From: an uncultured Porphyromonadaceae bacterium
GTDB taxonomy: Bacteria; Bacteroidota; Bacteroidia; Bacteroidales; Muribaculaceae
Assembly (NCBI GenBank): GCA_947175225.1
Contig: CAMWLX010000222.1
Span: 1 to 6,130 of the forward strand
DNA length: 6,130 nt
Direction of reading: 5' to 3'
Shown: in pieces, positions 6,118-6,130 of the stretch
Position numbering within the stretch: position 1 is the stretch's first letter
Layout of the letters: every line of letters starts with the position of its first letter
Notes under the pieces: generated by a model
Seen by the model: the letters and a program-made list of their open reading frames with translations, nothing else
Databases searched by the model: none
What the model was told of the DNA's origin: nothing
Program-made: the position numbers and the translations under genes

Positions 6118-6130
6118 CTATGACATAGAT
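6107..6130 (+). CDS. partial gene after the second sigma factor, possible anti-sigma factor
   Basis: An ATG at 6107, inside the last codons of the sigma gene and in another frame, opens a reading frame MKYNYDID that runs off the window edge. The 11-base overlap is typical of translationally coupled sigma/anti-sigma pairs, and similar short N-termini (polar, then an acidic helix) are common in Bacteroidales anti-sigma proteins. Only eight codons are visible, so the existence of the gene and its role are inference. Confidence 0.4.

Overview
The window looks like chromosomal DNA of a Bacteroidota species, most likely order Bacteroidales. The evidence is the protein style of the ABC-F and ECF sigma genes, the near absence of Shine-Dalgarno sequences, and a good Bacteroides-type promoter (TTG, 20 bases, TAATTTTG) in front of pyrG. 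The family cannot be fixed from this sequence alone; a Muribaculaceae-like gut organism is a guess.

Layout. All complete genes except the last read on the minus strand. From right to left these are: an ECF sigma factor (4980-5459), a single-pass membrane protein that is probably its anti-sigma factor (4498-4980), and a secreted lysine-rich protein of unknown function (3859-4476). Then comes pyrG, CTP synthase (2080-3699), and a two-cassette ABC-F ATPase (83-2044). The sigma, membrane and secreted genes are tightly packed (1-base overlap, then a 21-base gap) and probably form one operon. pyrG has its own promoter and is followed after 35 bases by the ABC-F gene, so those two are a second likely transcription unit. 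A weak hairpin at 38-71 may end it.

On the plus strand, divergent from the first sigma gene, is a second ECF sigma factor (5620-6117). Its 3' end overlaps the start of another gene that runs off the window (from 6107), plausibly that factor's own anti-sigma partner.

The most interesting part is the 160-base divergent control region 5460-5619. Each sigma gene has an ECF-type promoter with the same -35 box, TGTAAC. The minus-strand copy has a 16-base spacer and CGTA; the plus-strand copy has a 17-base spacer and CGTC. This suggests autoregulation, and possibly cross-regulation, of two ECF systems placed back to back. The second point is that the secreted-protein gene may be frameshifted at a run of six C near its 3' end: one extra C would replace the last four residues with a 13-residue tail. 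No mobile elements, CRISPR arrays, tRNA or rRNA genes were seen, and no stretch over 300 bases lacks a gene.
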